Assembly (NCBI GenBank): GCA_002812745.2 | Contig: NCSJ02000030.1 | Span: 160,507 to 224,506, forward strand | Source of the DNA: Scytalidium lignicola | Taxonomy: Eukaryota; Ascomycota; Leotiomycetes | Reading direction: 5' to 3' | Length of the DNA: 64,000 nucleotides | Shown here: positions 26,082 to 37,011 of the stretch, one piece after another | Numbering within the stretch: position 1 is the stretch's first letter | Layout: every line of letters begins with the position of its first letter | Translations under genes and position numbers: made by a program | The notes under the pieces: model-generated | Told to the model about the DNA's origin: nothing | Database searches by the model: none | Seen by the model: only the letters and a program-made list of their open reading frames with translations

Positions 26082-27126
26082 TTAGGGGAGTCCAACAAGC
26101 TTGTCAAGCTCCTCAACGGAGTCACCTAGTACCCATATCTCTTCATACCGAGTATTAATCGCAAACTTAACGAAGCGTATGGTAAAGTCAATCCAACTCA
26201 TCATCTGCTCCGGGTTTGTGGTTCCAGTATGCTGATTAAATTCGATTGTGTCGTGCTTATGAAGAGACATGAAGTTAACCNTTTTTTTAATCCCCAGTTA
26301 GATAAATCATCAACGAAGCCCAAGCCCAAATCATATTAACAAAAAAAAGGAAAAAGAGGACGAACCTTGAAAAATCGAGATCCTGAATATCCATGGTGAG
26401 AGGTAACGCCTGGGGCGCCGTTCATGAGCTCGCAGATCTCAACGGTGGAAGAGGCACCCAAAATCCTAGCATAAACTCCGTGAAGGGGCAGATCGTAGAG
26501 CTTGGCGTTGTATCGATTTGAGAGGATGGTGCCATTACCCTCGACGCATTGAGTTGGCATTAGTTTACCGATGGTAGCTATTCTCAGTCAGTTATTGTTC
26601 TTACAGGATTAGAGGTCAATAAGAGAGAGAGAAAGAGATGCTGGGTTCAGTCACCTTCGAAAAGACAGCACAGCATTGCAATTTTCTTGATTCCGTGAAG
26701 GGAAAATTGTTCTCCGAATCCACAGCCTATGTGAATGTGAAGGCCGGTGCTATTTGTCTTCCAGAGAACAGCATTACCAACAGACCTAACGCCTAAACAA
26801 AAAACTTCTCTCCAAGCAGTGGCATCTGTATCATAGAAGATGGGTGAAACTAGTTCAAAGCCATAATGCGAGGTGGAGCTACTGTCAGATGTATCCGAGG
26901 TGACATTGTTGATGGTTGCGTCAACTGCTACATTCCAGATCGTATAATCGGGAGCCAGTCCACGGTTTGATAATGGCAAGTATGTCCGAGCCGGCATACC
27001 AGCAGCAGAAAGAGCATCTGCGATCAGATTCAGCTGAGCTGGGACGTTTGTTGGGAGAGGTTTAGTAGAAGGTGTTGCCCGGCTCAGTGCAACGCCTTCA
27101 ATTTCAATACCAACGGAGAACGGCAT
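26082..27126 (-). CDS. Amidoligase enzyme (glutamine-synthetase-like fold)
   Basis: ATP-dependent ligase family (Amidoligase_2) that joins a carboxyl group to an amine. Three exons: 26655-27126, 26366-26577 and 26082-26279. The ATG at 27126 was chosen because it sits directly before the first conserved strand, PFSVGIEIEGVAL. Further motifs: DYTIWNVAVDATI, YGFELVSPIFYD, GLHIHIGCGFGEQFSL, GTILSNRYNAKLYDLP and KHDTIEFNQHTGTTNPEQMM, which together supply the Glu and His metal and ATP ligands of the fold. The acceptor of intron 2 needs an A at position 26281 (minus strand), where the sequence has N beside a T run. The product as read is 293 residues and may be short at the C-terminus. The gene lies head to tail behind an AIG2-like cyclotransferase, a pairing known for this ligase family, which suggests they act on the same gamma-glutamyl-type amide. 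The substrate is unknown. Confidence 0.85.
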
Positions 27127-27849
27127 GATGGTGGTGTTGCATTGTTGAAGGGAGGAAGGAAAGAAAGAAGAAAAAGAAGGAAGGAAGAGAACTGATCTGA
27201 GAATAAAGACAAAGTTAGCGATGTTGAATAGTGAGGATAATGACACGGCATACTAGTAGTGAGATATATCGATAGGAAAGGGGAGGGAGACCGAGATTGG
27301 TCGCTAACACTCTCACCTCCTCCAACAGCGAAGTTGACCACCGTCACCGTAAGTTTTGATATCAGATGTGAAAAACAGTCATTCATCAGCTTCACTAGCC
27401 ACAACACCAACGATGCCGCTTAAAGGAAGGTTCTAGACCCAGTAGAGGTCTCAGCATCTCAGGCAGCGTCTGCGCTCAATGTAAATCAATTTGCATTTCC
27501 TTATAGGCCTTCATCTGACAGCTCTCTTTTGATGCTGGAGCTCTAGCTGCAAAGGATGGACTACAAGCAGATGCTACAACAAAGATAAAACAAGTCCAGA
27601 AGATAAAGGACATTTGTGAGCATAGCTTGGAGTGGAACTCTATAGAATTCTATTAGCGATCAGCTTTATTTATTTGGTGTATGCAAGGCAATACATAACA
27701 CATTAGAAGTAAAGCAATAATAGTTGTTTCTCCACTGGCAGAGCTCGAAGTATATCTCTACCACATAGTAGTTTAGGAAGGACTATACCCGGCCAGTTTG
27801 CTTAGAATGCCATCCGCCATCAAAATAACTTGAACTAGTAACGGTATTA
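27127..27849. other. Intergenic between AIG2-like and amidoligase genes
   Basis: Promoter and 3' region. A polypurine tract (GGAAGGAAAG type) lies just upstream of the amidoligase start near 27150 to 27190. Nothing else was recognised. Confidence 0.4.
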
Positions 27850-28429
27850 TTACTCCCCACCAAGTGTCACCTCATCCTCCTCTCCAACAAGTTCCATCCC
27901 GGCAAAAAGCTCAATCCAGTCCTCGAGCCTCTCCTTTACAAAGGTGTCCAGGTCCCATGGATCCGAAGACACAGCATTCATCTCCCCGTTCCAGACGTAC
28001 ATATCAGCATCAACAGTGGTATTATGTCCTTCGTTACCTTCTAGAAGTGTGACTGAGACTGGAGTGGCCAAGTATGCCTCCCCCTCGAAGTCATCGAGCT
28101 TTCTGCGCTGCGATGTTGTTTTAAGCATTAGAAGACACCCACTGACAGATGAGGAAGCATCATGCTTGACCACAGCAGGATAGTCGCAATTGTGAACAGA
28201 GAAACGAGCATATCCGTCGACTTTTGCTGGAAACATCAAGTCGGAAACGACGTCGGTTTGAGAGGCATCACCGGTCAGCGCCCATGCGAGGAGAGGCTTG
28301 GCGAGTAGTGTCCCGTATATGAAGAGCAGTCGAGGGGATGGCTGCGTAAATATGTTAGTCGATTATATATATATGTACCAAAGAATGTACCAAAGAATAT
28401 TTATCTCTTACATTGGACATTGCATGCAT
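27850..28429 (-). CDS. AIG2-like gamma-glutamyl cyclotransferase
   Basis: GGCT/BtrG-fold enzyme that releases a gamma-glutamyl group as 5-oxoproline. Exon 1 is tiny (28412-28429, start MHAMSN, or ATG at 28420), followed by a 70 bp intron with GACTAAC and CAG, and exon 2 at 27850-28341. The product is 169 residues. The substrate-loop motif LLFIYGTLLAKPLL is at the N-terminus, and the catalytic Glu is in KLDDFEGEAYLATPV. The DADMYVWNG strand and the acidic DLDTFVKERLEDWIELFAGM tail are typical of fungal members. The intron holds a 12 bp direct duplication (GTACCAAAGAAT). It is transcribed in the same direction as the amidoligase and the reductase on its two sides. By analogy with butirosin BtrG, it could remove a protecting gamma-glutamyl group added by the ligase; this is inference. 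Confidence 0.88.
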
Positions 28430-28521
28430 ATGTGAAAGTTATTACAATTGTAAATTTTGAGGTGTTGGATCCGTCTCAACTTAGCTCCCGTCGTTGCACT
28501 TAAATTATACTTTTTCCGGAA

Positions 28522-28596
28522 GATACGTCAATATTTGATATTGGCCAGTGGTAATGATAGCATAACTCATACGTAAAGCTTAAATATTGACGTATC
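28522..28596. repeat. 15 bp perfect inverted repeat
   Basis: GATACGTCAATATTT at 28522 to 28536 is mirrored at 28582 to 28596 with a 45 bp spacer. It lies upstream of the AIG2-like gene and downstream of the reductase. It could be a small palindrome, a MITE relic or a regulatory site. Confidence 0.5.
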
Positions 28597-28781
28597 GACC
28601 TGCCTATTAACCACATTTACGTGTGGGTCGGAACATACTTTAAATTAAGCATCCTTAAGTTTAGTCTTGAAATGCTTTAAAGAAGAACCTTTCTTGGGGA
28701 TGGTAAGTATTATTTAAAATGATCATTTCTTTTTACAATCTTGCATTTAAGTAATCTCTCCTGCCAATTTATAAGCTCCTC

Positions 28782-30182
28782 TCAAACCCTATAAACAAAC
28801 TTTACCCACCTCGCCTTCCCATCCTTTAGCATCTTCAGTCCATTCTCAACACCCTCTAATCCTCCCTCAACAACCTCAAACGGATGTGCTGTCAGTCTCC
28901 CATCACTCACCATTCTCCCAAAATACCTAAAGAATAAATACGCCCATTCCGGATCATTCCTCACCTCCTCCGCATTAGGCTGCTTCGGCATCGTAGGTTT
29001 ATACTTCCCAGTATGTACCGATCCGACCATCGTATACACGATTTCCACTCCTTCTTGGATTTCTTCCTCGTCATACTTGTTTGAACCAGCAACAACGCTT
29101 AGATAACTAGTTGCCGTGGCAGATGAAGGAGGCAGCATCTGTGAGACTGGAATCCAAGTTCCCTTGCTACTGATAGCATCGAGGGCATGACGGCATTCCA
29201 GCCCTTTCAGTGCTTCTTTCACAGCAACTTTCATAGCTTCGATACCGGGGCGATAGTCAATCAATGCATCCCCCTTCGAGGTGTCAAGTAGTGGAGCCAA
29301 GTGAGAGGCTGAGAACCCCGCGATAGCGATTATGGGGTGGATATTTGATGCGCGGGCAAGTTTTATCGCGAAAGTACCAAGAGAAGAGGATGCTCCGTAG
29401 ATTATTAGAGGGATGGGAGGGCTGTTCGAAGAACGTGGGGACCAGGGTGGTGGGAGATGTTGCCGGCAGTAGAGGGAGAGCGCGGCTGTTGTTAGTACAA
29501 GTGGAAGAGTTGCTGCTTCTGTTTTGGGGGTGTTAGTAGAGCAACATTCTTAGTATGAGAGATATTCTGGTGAGTATAAAGAAAAATAAACAAAAGTGAG
29601 AGAGTTGCCTTCGAGTTTTACTTGCTGGGAGGGCAAAAATGCTTTAATAAAAGGGGCAAAGTTTGTCTGTACCCAAAAGCATAGACTATCAATAATATAA
29701 TAACGAAGATAGTAGCTCAAGAAAATTCTTCCAATGCTAACCTTCAAAGCTGATTTCATCAGGGAGTTTAAACGTCGTATGCATTGGCGCAACTGCATAC
29801 TCCGCATACGCTCCATGAGGCTGCAGCATGGGGTGGAAAGCCGCAACCCGATCTCCCGGGGCAAACTCATGCGTAGCAGATACCTTGTTGCCTATGGAAT
29901 AAATTATCCCAGCGATGTCATCACCACTATTCATTGAGATGTTTTGTGCTGTGATGTGAAGCCAATCTACAAAGGTTAGTTAGGTTCTCGCAGAGCAGCA
30001 AAAGGAACGACAGTTAATGCGAAGATGAGAAAGAAGCTGCGAGCGAAGTAAGGCCTACCTTTGACATTACTTCCTGCTACTATTACTTTGATAACAATTT
30101 CATCTGGTCCCGGTTCTGGGATTGGGACATCGTGGATGGTGGTATGAAGTTCCGGACTTGGGTGAACGATGACTTCCTTCAT
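28782..30182 (-). CDS. Medium-chain dehydrogenase/enoyl reductase-like protein
   Basis: NADPH-dependent, zinc-free oxidoreductase of the quinone/enoyl reductase branch (the group that includes ToxD-like and trans-acting enoyl reductases). Three exons: 30059-30182, 29742-29966 and 28782-29518, giving 361 residues in phase. Motifs in order: IPEPGPDEIVIKVIVAGSN, GDDIAGIIYSIG, PGDRVAAFHP, HGAYAEYAV, FEEAATLPLVLTTAALSLY, the nucleotide-binding IYGASSSLGTFAIKLA, and SKGDALIDYRPG. The second intron is 223 bp, much longer than the others here. The gene appears intact and is the first of three head-to-tail minus-strand genes with the cyclotransferase and amidoligase. It may reduce an enoyl or quinone intermediate in the same pathway, but no polyketide synthase is in the window. 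Confidence 0.92.
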
Positions 30183-30758
30183 AGCTGCTGGTTCTTTCAG
30201 AAAACACTTACTTTTTGGAGTAAATAATGGAGCAAAATAAGACGAACAATAAATATAAGATGTATCGACTTTCTATTTATATTGTTGTGAGCGTACTACC
30301 TTATTTATAATCAGACCTTGTTTTGATGCACAATGACATGCTTAGTGCTATCTCTTTTCATACTACGGAAGGTGGTTTGTCATATGTCAGCACAATTGCG
30401 AGAAAGCTCCGTAGAATATATCTACTAGTTGTCTGGGCACATGTCATTTCTTTGGCATATCTAAACTATCAATACCTCTTGTTATTGACTTGTAAATTGT
30501 GCGATTAGTTATTTAAATGCATTTAAGCTTTACCTAAGGACCCTTTATTTGGCGGGTATTGGCTAAAATCTCTAGCACTCTCTGATCGAACCACTAACTG
30601 TGCTAGTTTATTATTATTCACTAAATAAGAAAACGATAATCACATACACGTGTAATAACGAGAACTCTATTTGATTGTATTATGTAATTATATTGATTAA
30701 CATTATTTGCAGTCTATCAAGACTTAATTTTTGTTTCGTTTCTCTAAAAAATTTATAA
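30183..30758. other. Intergenic, nothing recognised
   Basis: AT-rich spacer holding the reductase promoter. It does not continue the truncated regulator gene found on the other side of the adjacent transposon. Confidence 0.4.
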
Positions 30759-31517
30759 TGGCTGTAGCTAAATCGACACTGCGCTTTGGTAAATCGACAT
30801 CCGACCACCGATACCAGTATCATTAGTACCTGCGCTTACATACAAATTAGTAAGGAAACACAAGAACCAACAATGAATTCAAGTGCGCACAAAATGTTTT
30901 ACAATTACAAGGCACTTAACTACTGTGATAGCCTATAATTATCCCTTGGGACCCCAAGTGGCCATTTTGGCCACTTTTAGCGTCGTTGCCTTATATTTAG
31001 ACATGTTACAAATGTTTTACCACTGAGGAAGGCCGGTGAGTGGATAGAATCCTCGAATATTACTTATATAAATTTGGCCTAATAAGCTTAAGCGAATGGG
31101 GTCCCAAGGGATAGTGCTTTCAATCATTGAAGTTGCTTAAAATTATAATACACTTAAGTACTAAAATAACTTGTAATTATAAAGTACTTAACCAGTAATT
31201 ACAAGCTATTTAAGTAGTTAAATGCCCTGTAATTATAGTGACTTTAGTGATTGAATGCCCTGTAATTATAAATCATTATAGTAGTTAAGTACCTTATAAT
31301 CACTTAATATTAACATTTTAACATTCTTAAAATAATTATACAATAGTGTCACTTTTAAAAGTGCACCTTTATTGTAAGACAATTATTGTTCATAGATGAT
31401 ACTTTTACTACAGTACAAAATTGTATACGATCGGAGGTAGCTAGTGTTTTTGCTGATGCCGGTATCGCTGGTCAGATGTCGATTTACCAAAGAGTGGTGT
31501 CGATTTAGCTACAGCCA
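30759..31517. mobile_element. Non-autonomous transposon with 64 bp terminal inverted repeats
   Basis: Terminal inverted repeats lie at 30759-30822 and 31454-31517. They match at about 57 of 64 positions and begin TGGCTGTAGCTAAATCGACA. The interior (759 bp in all) has no coding frame. It contains three copies of a unit ending ATGCCCTGTAATTATA near 31.2 kb and a second, nested MITE. The right end lies inside the reading frame of the zinc-cluster gene, so the insertion cut off that gene. I did not find a clear target duplication. Confidence 0.8.
30942..31111. mobile_element. Nested 170 bp MITE with TA duplication
   Basis: TCCCTTGGGACCCC at 30942 is mirrored exactly at 31098 to 31111, and both ends are flanked by TA (30940-30941 and 31112-31113), as for Tc1/mariner-type insertions. 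Just inside the left end is a second palindrome (AAGTGGCC and GGCCACTT). No coding capacity. It sits inside the larger 759 bp element. Confidence 0.7.
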
Positions 31518-33004
31518 AAGTGAATTCTACTACACGAGTACGGAGGGCGAGCCAGCGTCAAGCAGCTGATATCGCTGCCGAGTACCATGGCCTCTTCCAG
31601 GGTAGTTTGGGCCTGTCCATGGAGCGCATTGTGGACGAGAGACAAGACGAAGTTTGCCACGAGAAACCAGGCCCGCGCATCCTGGTTTTCAGAGCCACAA
31701 AGAGATTTCCAACAGTCTCCTGGCCGAGTGATCAGCTTAGCGGAGGGAATCTCTCTTCCAGCAAACCAGGCCTCATCCGATACAGGAAGAAGGACAAACA
31801 TCCGGCTGCGATCCACCGCAAAAGGCCTCTTACACAAAATGCTTCCGATGGTATCCAGCTCCCAGACAAGCCACCACGCTCGTCGTAATTCCTCCTTTTA
31901 GACCCAATCCATGCCTTCGGATACTTCTGAAACTTCATCGTCGATTTCCGAAAGGCCTAGCTCGTACGCTAGTCGGACACAGACTCCCGTGATGACCCAT
32001 CCATGTGAAGATATTCCCGAGGTATAATAGTAGAAAGCAAGGAGGATACAGCCTTGTAGGTTGGTAAGAGTAGAGCTACAGAGATCTCTCGAGCGAGAGT
32101 ACAGCTCGCGGGCCCGAGAGGCGAAGGCGTCTCCGCGTTCACACTCTGACATGCGTGCGAGGGTACCTGTGGACGAAAAGCGTGCAGACAAGGCGCACAT
32201 CCCATATAGCAGTAGGGTCTGATCCACCGGGAGATTGGAAATGGTGCTGCCATTCCCTTCTAGAACGGCCTCGTATCGTCGCAAGACGCTCGGCTTGTGT
32301 AAGATAGGAAGCCATGGCTGAACGTGCTGAAAGAACAGCTCCAAAAGATACGTATTTGGCGCACTCACCCGATCTGAATAGATCTCATTCTCATTCGATG
32401 TATATTGAGGCTCCTGTACTTGCTGGGGAACGAATTGACTCCCCGCTGCCACCGCCGCTGTCGCTCCTGCCGTGGTCATTGTTGATGTCTGCTGCTGCTG
32501 CTCCACCGGCGGCAATCGACGATGCGCCTTCTCTGGTGAAAGTGAGGCAAAAAAATCCATCATCAGTGACCCAGCATCTCTAGATCTATCAAGTGTTGAT
32601 CTAGACGAGCCTTCAAAATCGACAGATAGATTAGCTTCGGAAGGGCCAGTGTCATCGTCGCCAGCGTGAGAGGCCAAAGGAACTTCATTTGCGAGAACCA
32701 AATGAGATTGCTCGTAGTTCACTACTCGATTTGCTTCCAGCAGCTGCACCAACCGCGTCAGATTTTCGGAGGTGGTTTGATTCTTTTTCCTCGCATACGG
32801 ATCCTGTAAAGCAGGCGCTTTGCGCTTAAGGGGGAAGCTGCACACACTGCCGGTCCGTTGGCAGAGGCCACAGATAGGATGTTTCATGTCACATTTCGTC
32901 TTTTTCCGGCTACATTCATGACACGCTCGTCCTGGAGGAGGAGCTCCATTTTCCGTGCTTGTTGGCCCGATCTGCCCAGACATGGTCTGGACAGTAGCCA
33001 TCAT
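31518..33004 (-). pseudogene. GAL4-type Zn2Cys6 transcription factor, nonsense-mutated and truncated
   Basis: The ATG at 33004 starts a protein with a binuclear zinc cluster, CHECSRKKTKCDMKHPICGL, with spacing C-x2-C-x6-C-x6-C-x2-C-x6-C, followed by a basic linker. A fungal transcription factor middle-homology domain starts near residue 215 (YLLELFFQHVQPWLPILHKP, then LLYGMCALSARFS). An in-frame TAA at 31898-31900 (one C-to-T change from CAA) interrupts it before KEELRRAWWLVWELDT, which then runs on in the same frame. The gene ends abruptly at 31517, where the transposon terminal repeat begins, so the last part of the regulatory domain is lost. No continuation was found beyond the element. 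It lies next to the reductase/cyclotransferase/amidoligase group and may once have controlled it. Confidence 0.85.
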
Positions 33005-35402
33005 TTTCAGCTGAGCGGTCACTTCTGTGTCTGAGACGGCACCTCGTTGGTTTGGAAATGAATGTCGTAACGGTTGGTACTCGAAGACTAAACACCATCA
33101 GCCTATTGAGCAGCACAAGAGAAGCTGGTTGGATTTCGGTTTGACAGTAAAACAAGCAAATCCCCGGAACTGCGGGGTTAACTATGTGTAAGCCCTTACA
33201 TAATTACGAACCAGCTGTCAGAGGTTAGAGCGCTGAGGTAAGGCTACTACGGACATAACTAATTCTATGATTCAGACTCAATTGGTCGATTACTTCGCCG
33301 AACCTTCGATTGTAATATTACCACTATTTTCTATTAATTATTTTTTAAATTAAAGCACGGGATCTGGAGAAATAAGATATACGAGTAGTGATAGTAATAC
33401 TCTGAAATCAAGGCCTTATACACTACAGGCCTTACTTAGATTTTTTCCCAATCATACTCTTTATTTGACCACCTAATTTATAGGCGTCTGTAGAAACTCC
33501 TCGGGCTACAGTACATGGTTTCCTCCACTAATATTCCTATTGTTTTGCCATTCTTTTGAAGCTGCCAGTAGCAGAGGAATACTCTCCAGTAAATGGGCAA
33601 AGGACAGAGCCTTACTCAAAAGCCTAAACCCGAGCCACCCAAATTCTTATACACCCATCACTTTGTAGTTTCGTCCACCATTTCCTTGTATTGTACAATG
33701 TGCTTTGTGCAATTTTATTCTCCTCAGGGTCCATCCCTTGTTATGATGTCTGTTTATAGTAGAAGTTGATTGACTGTTTTTCATCCTACTGTATGAGGAT
33801 GCTTGTTGATTGTCTAAGTTCGTAACTCGATATGTTTGTTGATAGTTGTTCTTCCCTCAAGACGCATTTTGTTGTCATAATCAATCTCAGAAACCGTAAA
33901 CAATTGTTAGGCAGGAAAGTAGGTTCATTACATCCATTTTCCATCGAAGTAGGGTATAGCATACATCTTGAAAGGGGGAACCAAACCTTTTTGCGATAGT
34001 GTTGTGGTTATCTCTATCTGTAGTGTTTCAAGAGGTTCGGAAGGTTGATTTTCGACGTGTTAACACGTTATTAATAGAGGAATAATTATCGCTGAATGAC
34101 TTAATCTTGGCTTTACAGACTATGCTGTAGGTTCGTAGCCCTCACCACGTACAGGTGTTGAGTCTCGAGGGCTAATGTACGTTTGTTGGTTGAAATCATG
34201 ATTTCAGAATACAGATCTCGATGCGCTTACTCCTAAGTTGGCAGATCAATATCGGTGTAACGAATACCCCTCATACGGGCTTACGAATATGGGAGATCAC
34301 GACAAAGAAGGACGGCTGCAATCCTAAATTAGAAGCGCTGTAATTGAAAGCGGGCCGCTTACCTGCCATTCAAAGAAACCTTAGCTACCGTAAGATTATC
34401 TGAGGTAAGCTTACTGTATTTAATTAGTGTTGGACATAGTATACAGTTACATCTCGGGATGACGTGTACCCATGTTATGTGTAGGTTATGACTCTGGGCT
34501 TGTGAAACTTAATTTTTAGTATTAGTTAATAGAGAAGGGCGATCCAATAATAGGCAGTACCTCAGCCCAAACCGTAACGATCTACTAATTAAATATATGT
34601 AGAGTAACCATATACCTGCAAAGTGAGCAGAAGTATAGTTTCAACTACGGCTATATAAAAGCTTGGCATACGAATTCTCTTGGAGTTTCAAAGAAAATGC
34701 CATACGGAGTACTAATCGACAAGATTAGCTAATATGTTTATGATGCGGAACAAGAGACTACAGTATCTAACCTAGTTAATTATTAAAGTGGGCCTTTTAT
34801 GTTTCCTTAATGAGCTGATTAGCATTGTCTGATATGAAGATTTCCACGAAGTAGTTATGGCATTGATGCTTATGTCATAGCATGAACGGCTCACTTTTTA
34901 ACAATTTTCTACGTTAGACACTGTACTTGCATTCACCAGCTCAGTGGAGATGAGACTCTCTGTGTAGATCCAAGTGAGACAACAACCCTAACTCATGATC
35001 CGAATGATCGGGCATTTCTCCGGGCATTGTTTGCTGTATAAGGCACCCTGCTTGCACATCTTTGTGATAATGAATATGATCAGCATTGGACTTCGTTGTC
35101 ACTAACCTTCAAACTTTTAAGCTATGCATATTATCCGAATTGAATTCGGATATGAACGGATGGTGGTCAGACATGTTGAATTCGAGGTTGATATTTGCAT
35201 GAAAGTCAGACTTGAAGGATTTATTCCCGGATTATTGGACCCGCAACGGCTATGAAGAGTGATTAGGCAGCAAGGTAAACATCGATCCTACCTCCGTACT
35301 GACTTAATCAATCGACGATCAAGCTACATTTGGTCCCGAAATAAATAAGCGGTTACGAGACTAGCAGAGGCAATACCTCGGGGTAATGAGTGATGAACGA
35401 TT
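33005..35402. other. Gene-empty region, 2.4 kb
   Basis: No conserved frame, RNA gene or transposon end was recognised. Confidence 0.35.
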
Positions 35403-35964
35403 TCAGAAAGCTCGCAGAATGTCTTGTACACACTTCGAACGTTCGATGGTCAAGTATACAACAATATTATCATCAAAACAAAAGGAGTTCGTGGCCGGTT
35501 TGGTGATTGTCATGGCCCTCAAAAAGCGCGTCAATGATGCCGCATAGACTACTACCGGAGGGCATTTGGCAGTGTCGGTATTCAACCCAAATACACCTAC
35601 GAACAAGAGAGCGTGGCTATCTTGGCGTTGCTCTGCTTGAGCAAGTTTGAGCGCTGCCCGGATAGTAGCGTGGAGACGTTCATCTACACCTTCATCTGAA
35701 CGACAAGATTGTAAAGCCTCGCATAGAGCCAGATACATTGAGGAGGAAGCCGCTCACCACGCCGGGCGACTGGCCATGCATCGTGAACACAGAAGGAACT
35801 AGAAGAGATAAGTGATAGGGGCAATCTAGATGTTTGCGCGAAAGTAAGGCCACAGTTTTTGAGACGGTGATCAATTCTTTTTTGAGGACTCTCTCCATAG
35901 TTTTTACCAAATCTTGCCGCCCTCCTTGCCTTGACAGTGCTGAGCGAGTTCCGGGCGTTGTCAT
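35403..35964 (-). pseudogene. von Willebrand factor A-type domain remnant
   Basis: Two overlapping minus-strand frames. The first ends in GVVSGFLLNVSGSM, which resembles the start of a vWFA domain (usual FLLDVSGSM, metal site DxSxS). The second, after a one-base slip near 35710 to 35730, reads DEGVDERLHATIRAALKLAQ then HALLFVGVFGLNTDTAKCPP, which resembles the following helix and strand in a family of fungal vWFA proteins. The first metal-site Asp is Asn here, a change of one G to A. The 3' part is degenerate. The family call rests on pattern memory and should be treated as probable, not certain. Confidence 0.5.
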
Positions 35965-36367
35965 CGTGGCCGCCTTTTATTGGAAGTATGGCAGCAACGT
36001 ATCAGATTCGACTTTATGTTGCATAAAATATGGCTACCAGTATTGACACCACATATGATTGAATTAATTGTCTACCCTACAGCGCAATTACAGTAAAATT
36101 TATAGATGTTTACTATAGACCTTTCATGACCCCTGAGACGTCATTTATCACAAATTGAAAGATAGGCTTTGATAACTTGAATGGCAGCAGCTGACGTTCT
36201 TTAATATTCTCTAATAAATGAGTGACTATGGGATCACAAAGTAACTTGATAACCCAAGGACCAAGAATCCTCCAATTCCACCCTCTATCCTTGCTCCACA
36301 TCAACGTTTACGGTCTCCATAGACTAACACATGTAGGAACACGTGCTCCTCAATATATTTGATCAAT

Positions 36368-36624
36368 TTAACAGCACTCGCATTGCATGGTTTGCTGAAG
36401 CATCGAAAGTTAGCAATTATGAACGATACACTAGTTAACATGTCGTTAAGGGCTAGGCTTACACAGCATCGGAGACCACCGTCGCACGAGCAGGCGGCTA
36501 TACACTGACGGGAGAATAGTTCAAAGTCACGGACGAGCAGGGGAGATGACTCTTCTGCAATAGGAGCTGGAGAGGCAGCAGCAAGGGCGATCAGAGAGCC
36601 GAGAGCGTTTGACTGATATTGCAA
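36368..36624 (-). CDS. Small secreted cysteine-rich protein, start codon unclear
   Basis: A leader of hydrophobic character (LGSLIALAAASPAPIAE) resembles a signal peptide with a typical fungal SPAP cleavage region. After a short pro-region, the mature part holds eight cysteines with spacing C-x3-C-x1-C-x5-CC-x4-C-x1-CC and then a stop. A 68 bp intron (36395-36462; GTAAGC, GCTAAC, TTCAG) separates the last eight codons (exon 2, 36368-36394) from exon 1. The frame begins at TTG (36624); I see no in-frame ATG just upstream, so either the start has been lost or a further exon is missing. Proteins like this may be effectors, antimicrobial peptides or wall proteins. I do not recognise a family and assign no function. 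Confidence 0.5.
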
Positions 36625-37011
36625 AAGGTATGCTGTGCTTTTTGAAGATTGGGTGTGTATTCGAATAGAATTGTGTTATTGATGATGTGATTGAAGGGTA
36701 GGTATTGTCAACTGAGTTGATGAGGTTCCTTCTTATACTTTCAGAGCCGGTGCCTTGTCAGAGCAGCTCTGTTACTTCATGGCTAGTATTCTATATGGTC
36801 CTGTTCCGTATCACAACTCAGGCAACAAGAACCAAGCCCCATAACCACTACACGAATTGAAATAACAGGGCTGTTGAACAACTCTGATTGACTAGTCAGT
36901 ATTGCATAATTTACGGATGTGCATAAGAGAATTAGGTAATTAATAAAATTTCCAGATACGTATATTATTGGGATGAAAAGTCTTATAAATAATGAGCAGC
37001 ACTGTACGGAG
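36625..37011. other. Upstream of cysteine-rich gene, nothing recognised
   Basis: Ordinary spacer up to the left arm of the long inverted repeat. Confidence 0.4.

Noticed and set aside
27084..27246. Upstream extension of the amidoligase (hydrophobic N-terminus from 27246)
   Set aside because: No ATG-supported signal peptide is expected for this cytosolic family, and the ATG at 27126 sits directly before the first conserved strand.
30560..30610. Possible tRNA T-arm like GGTTCGATC on the minus strand
   Set aside because: No matching acceptor, D-arm or anticodon arm could be folded around it.
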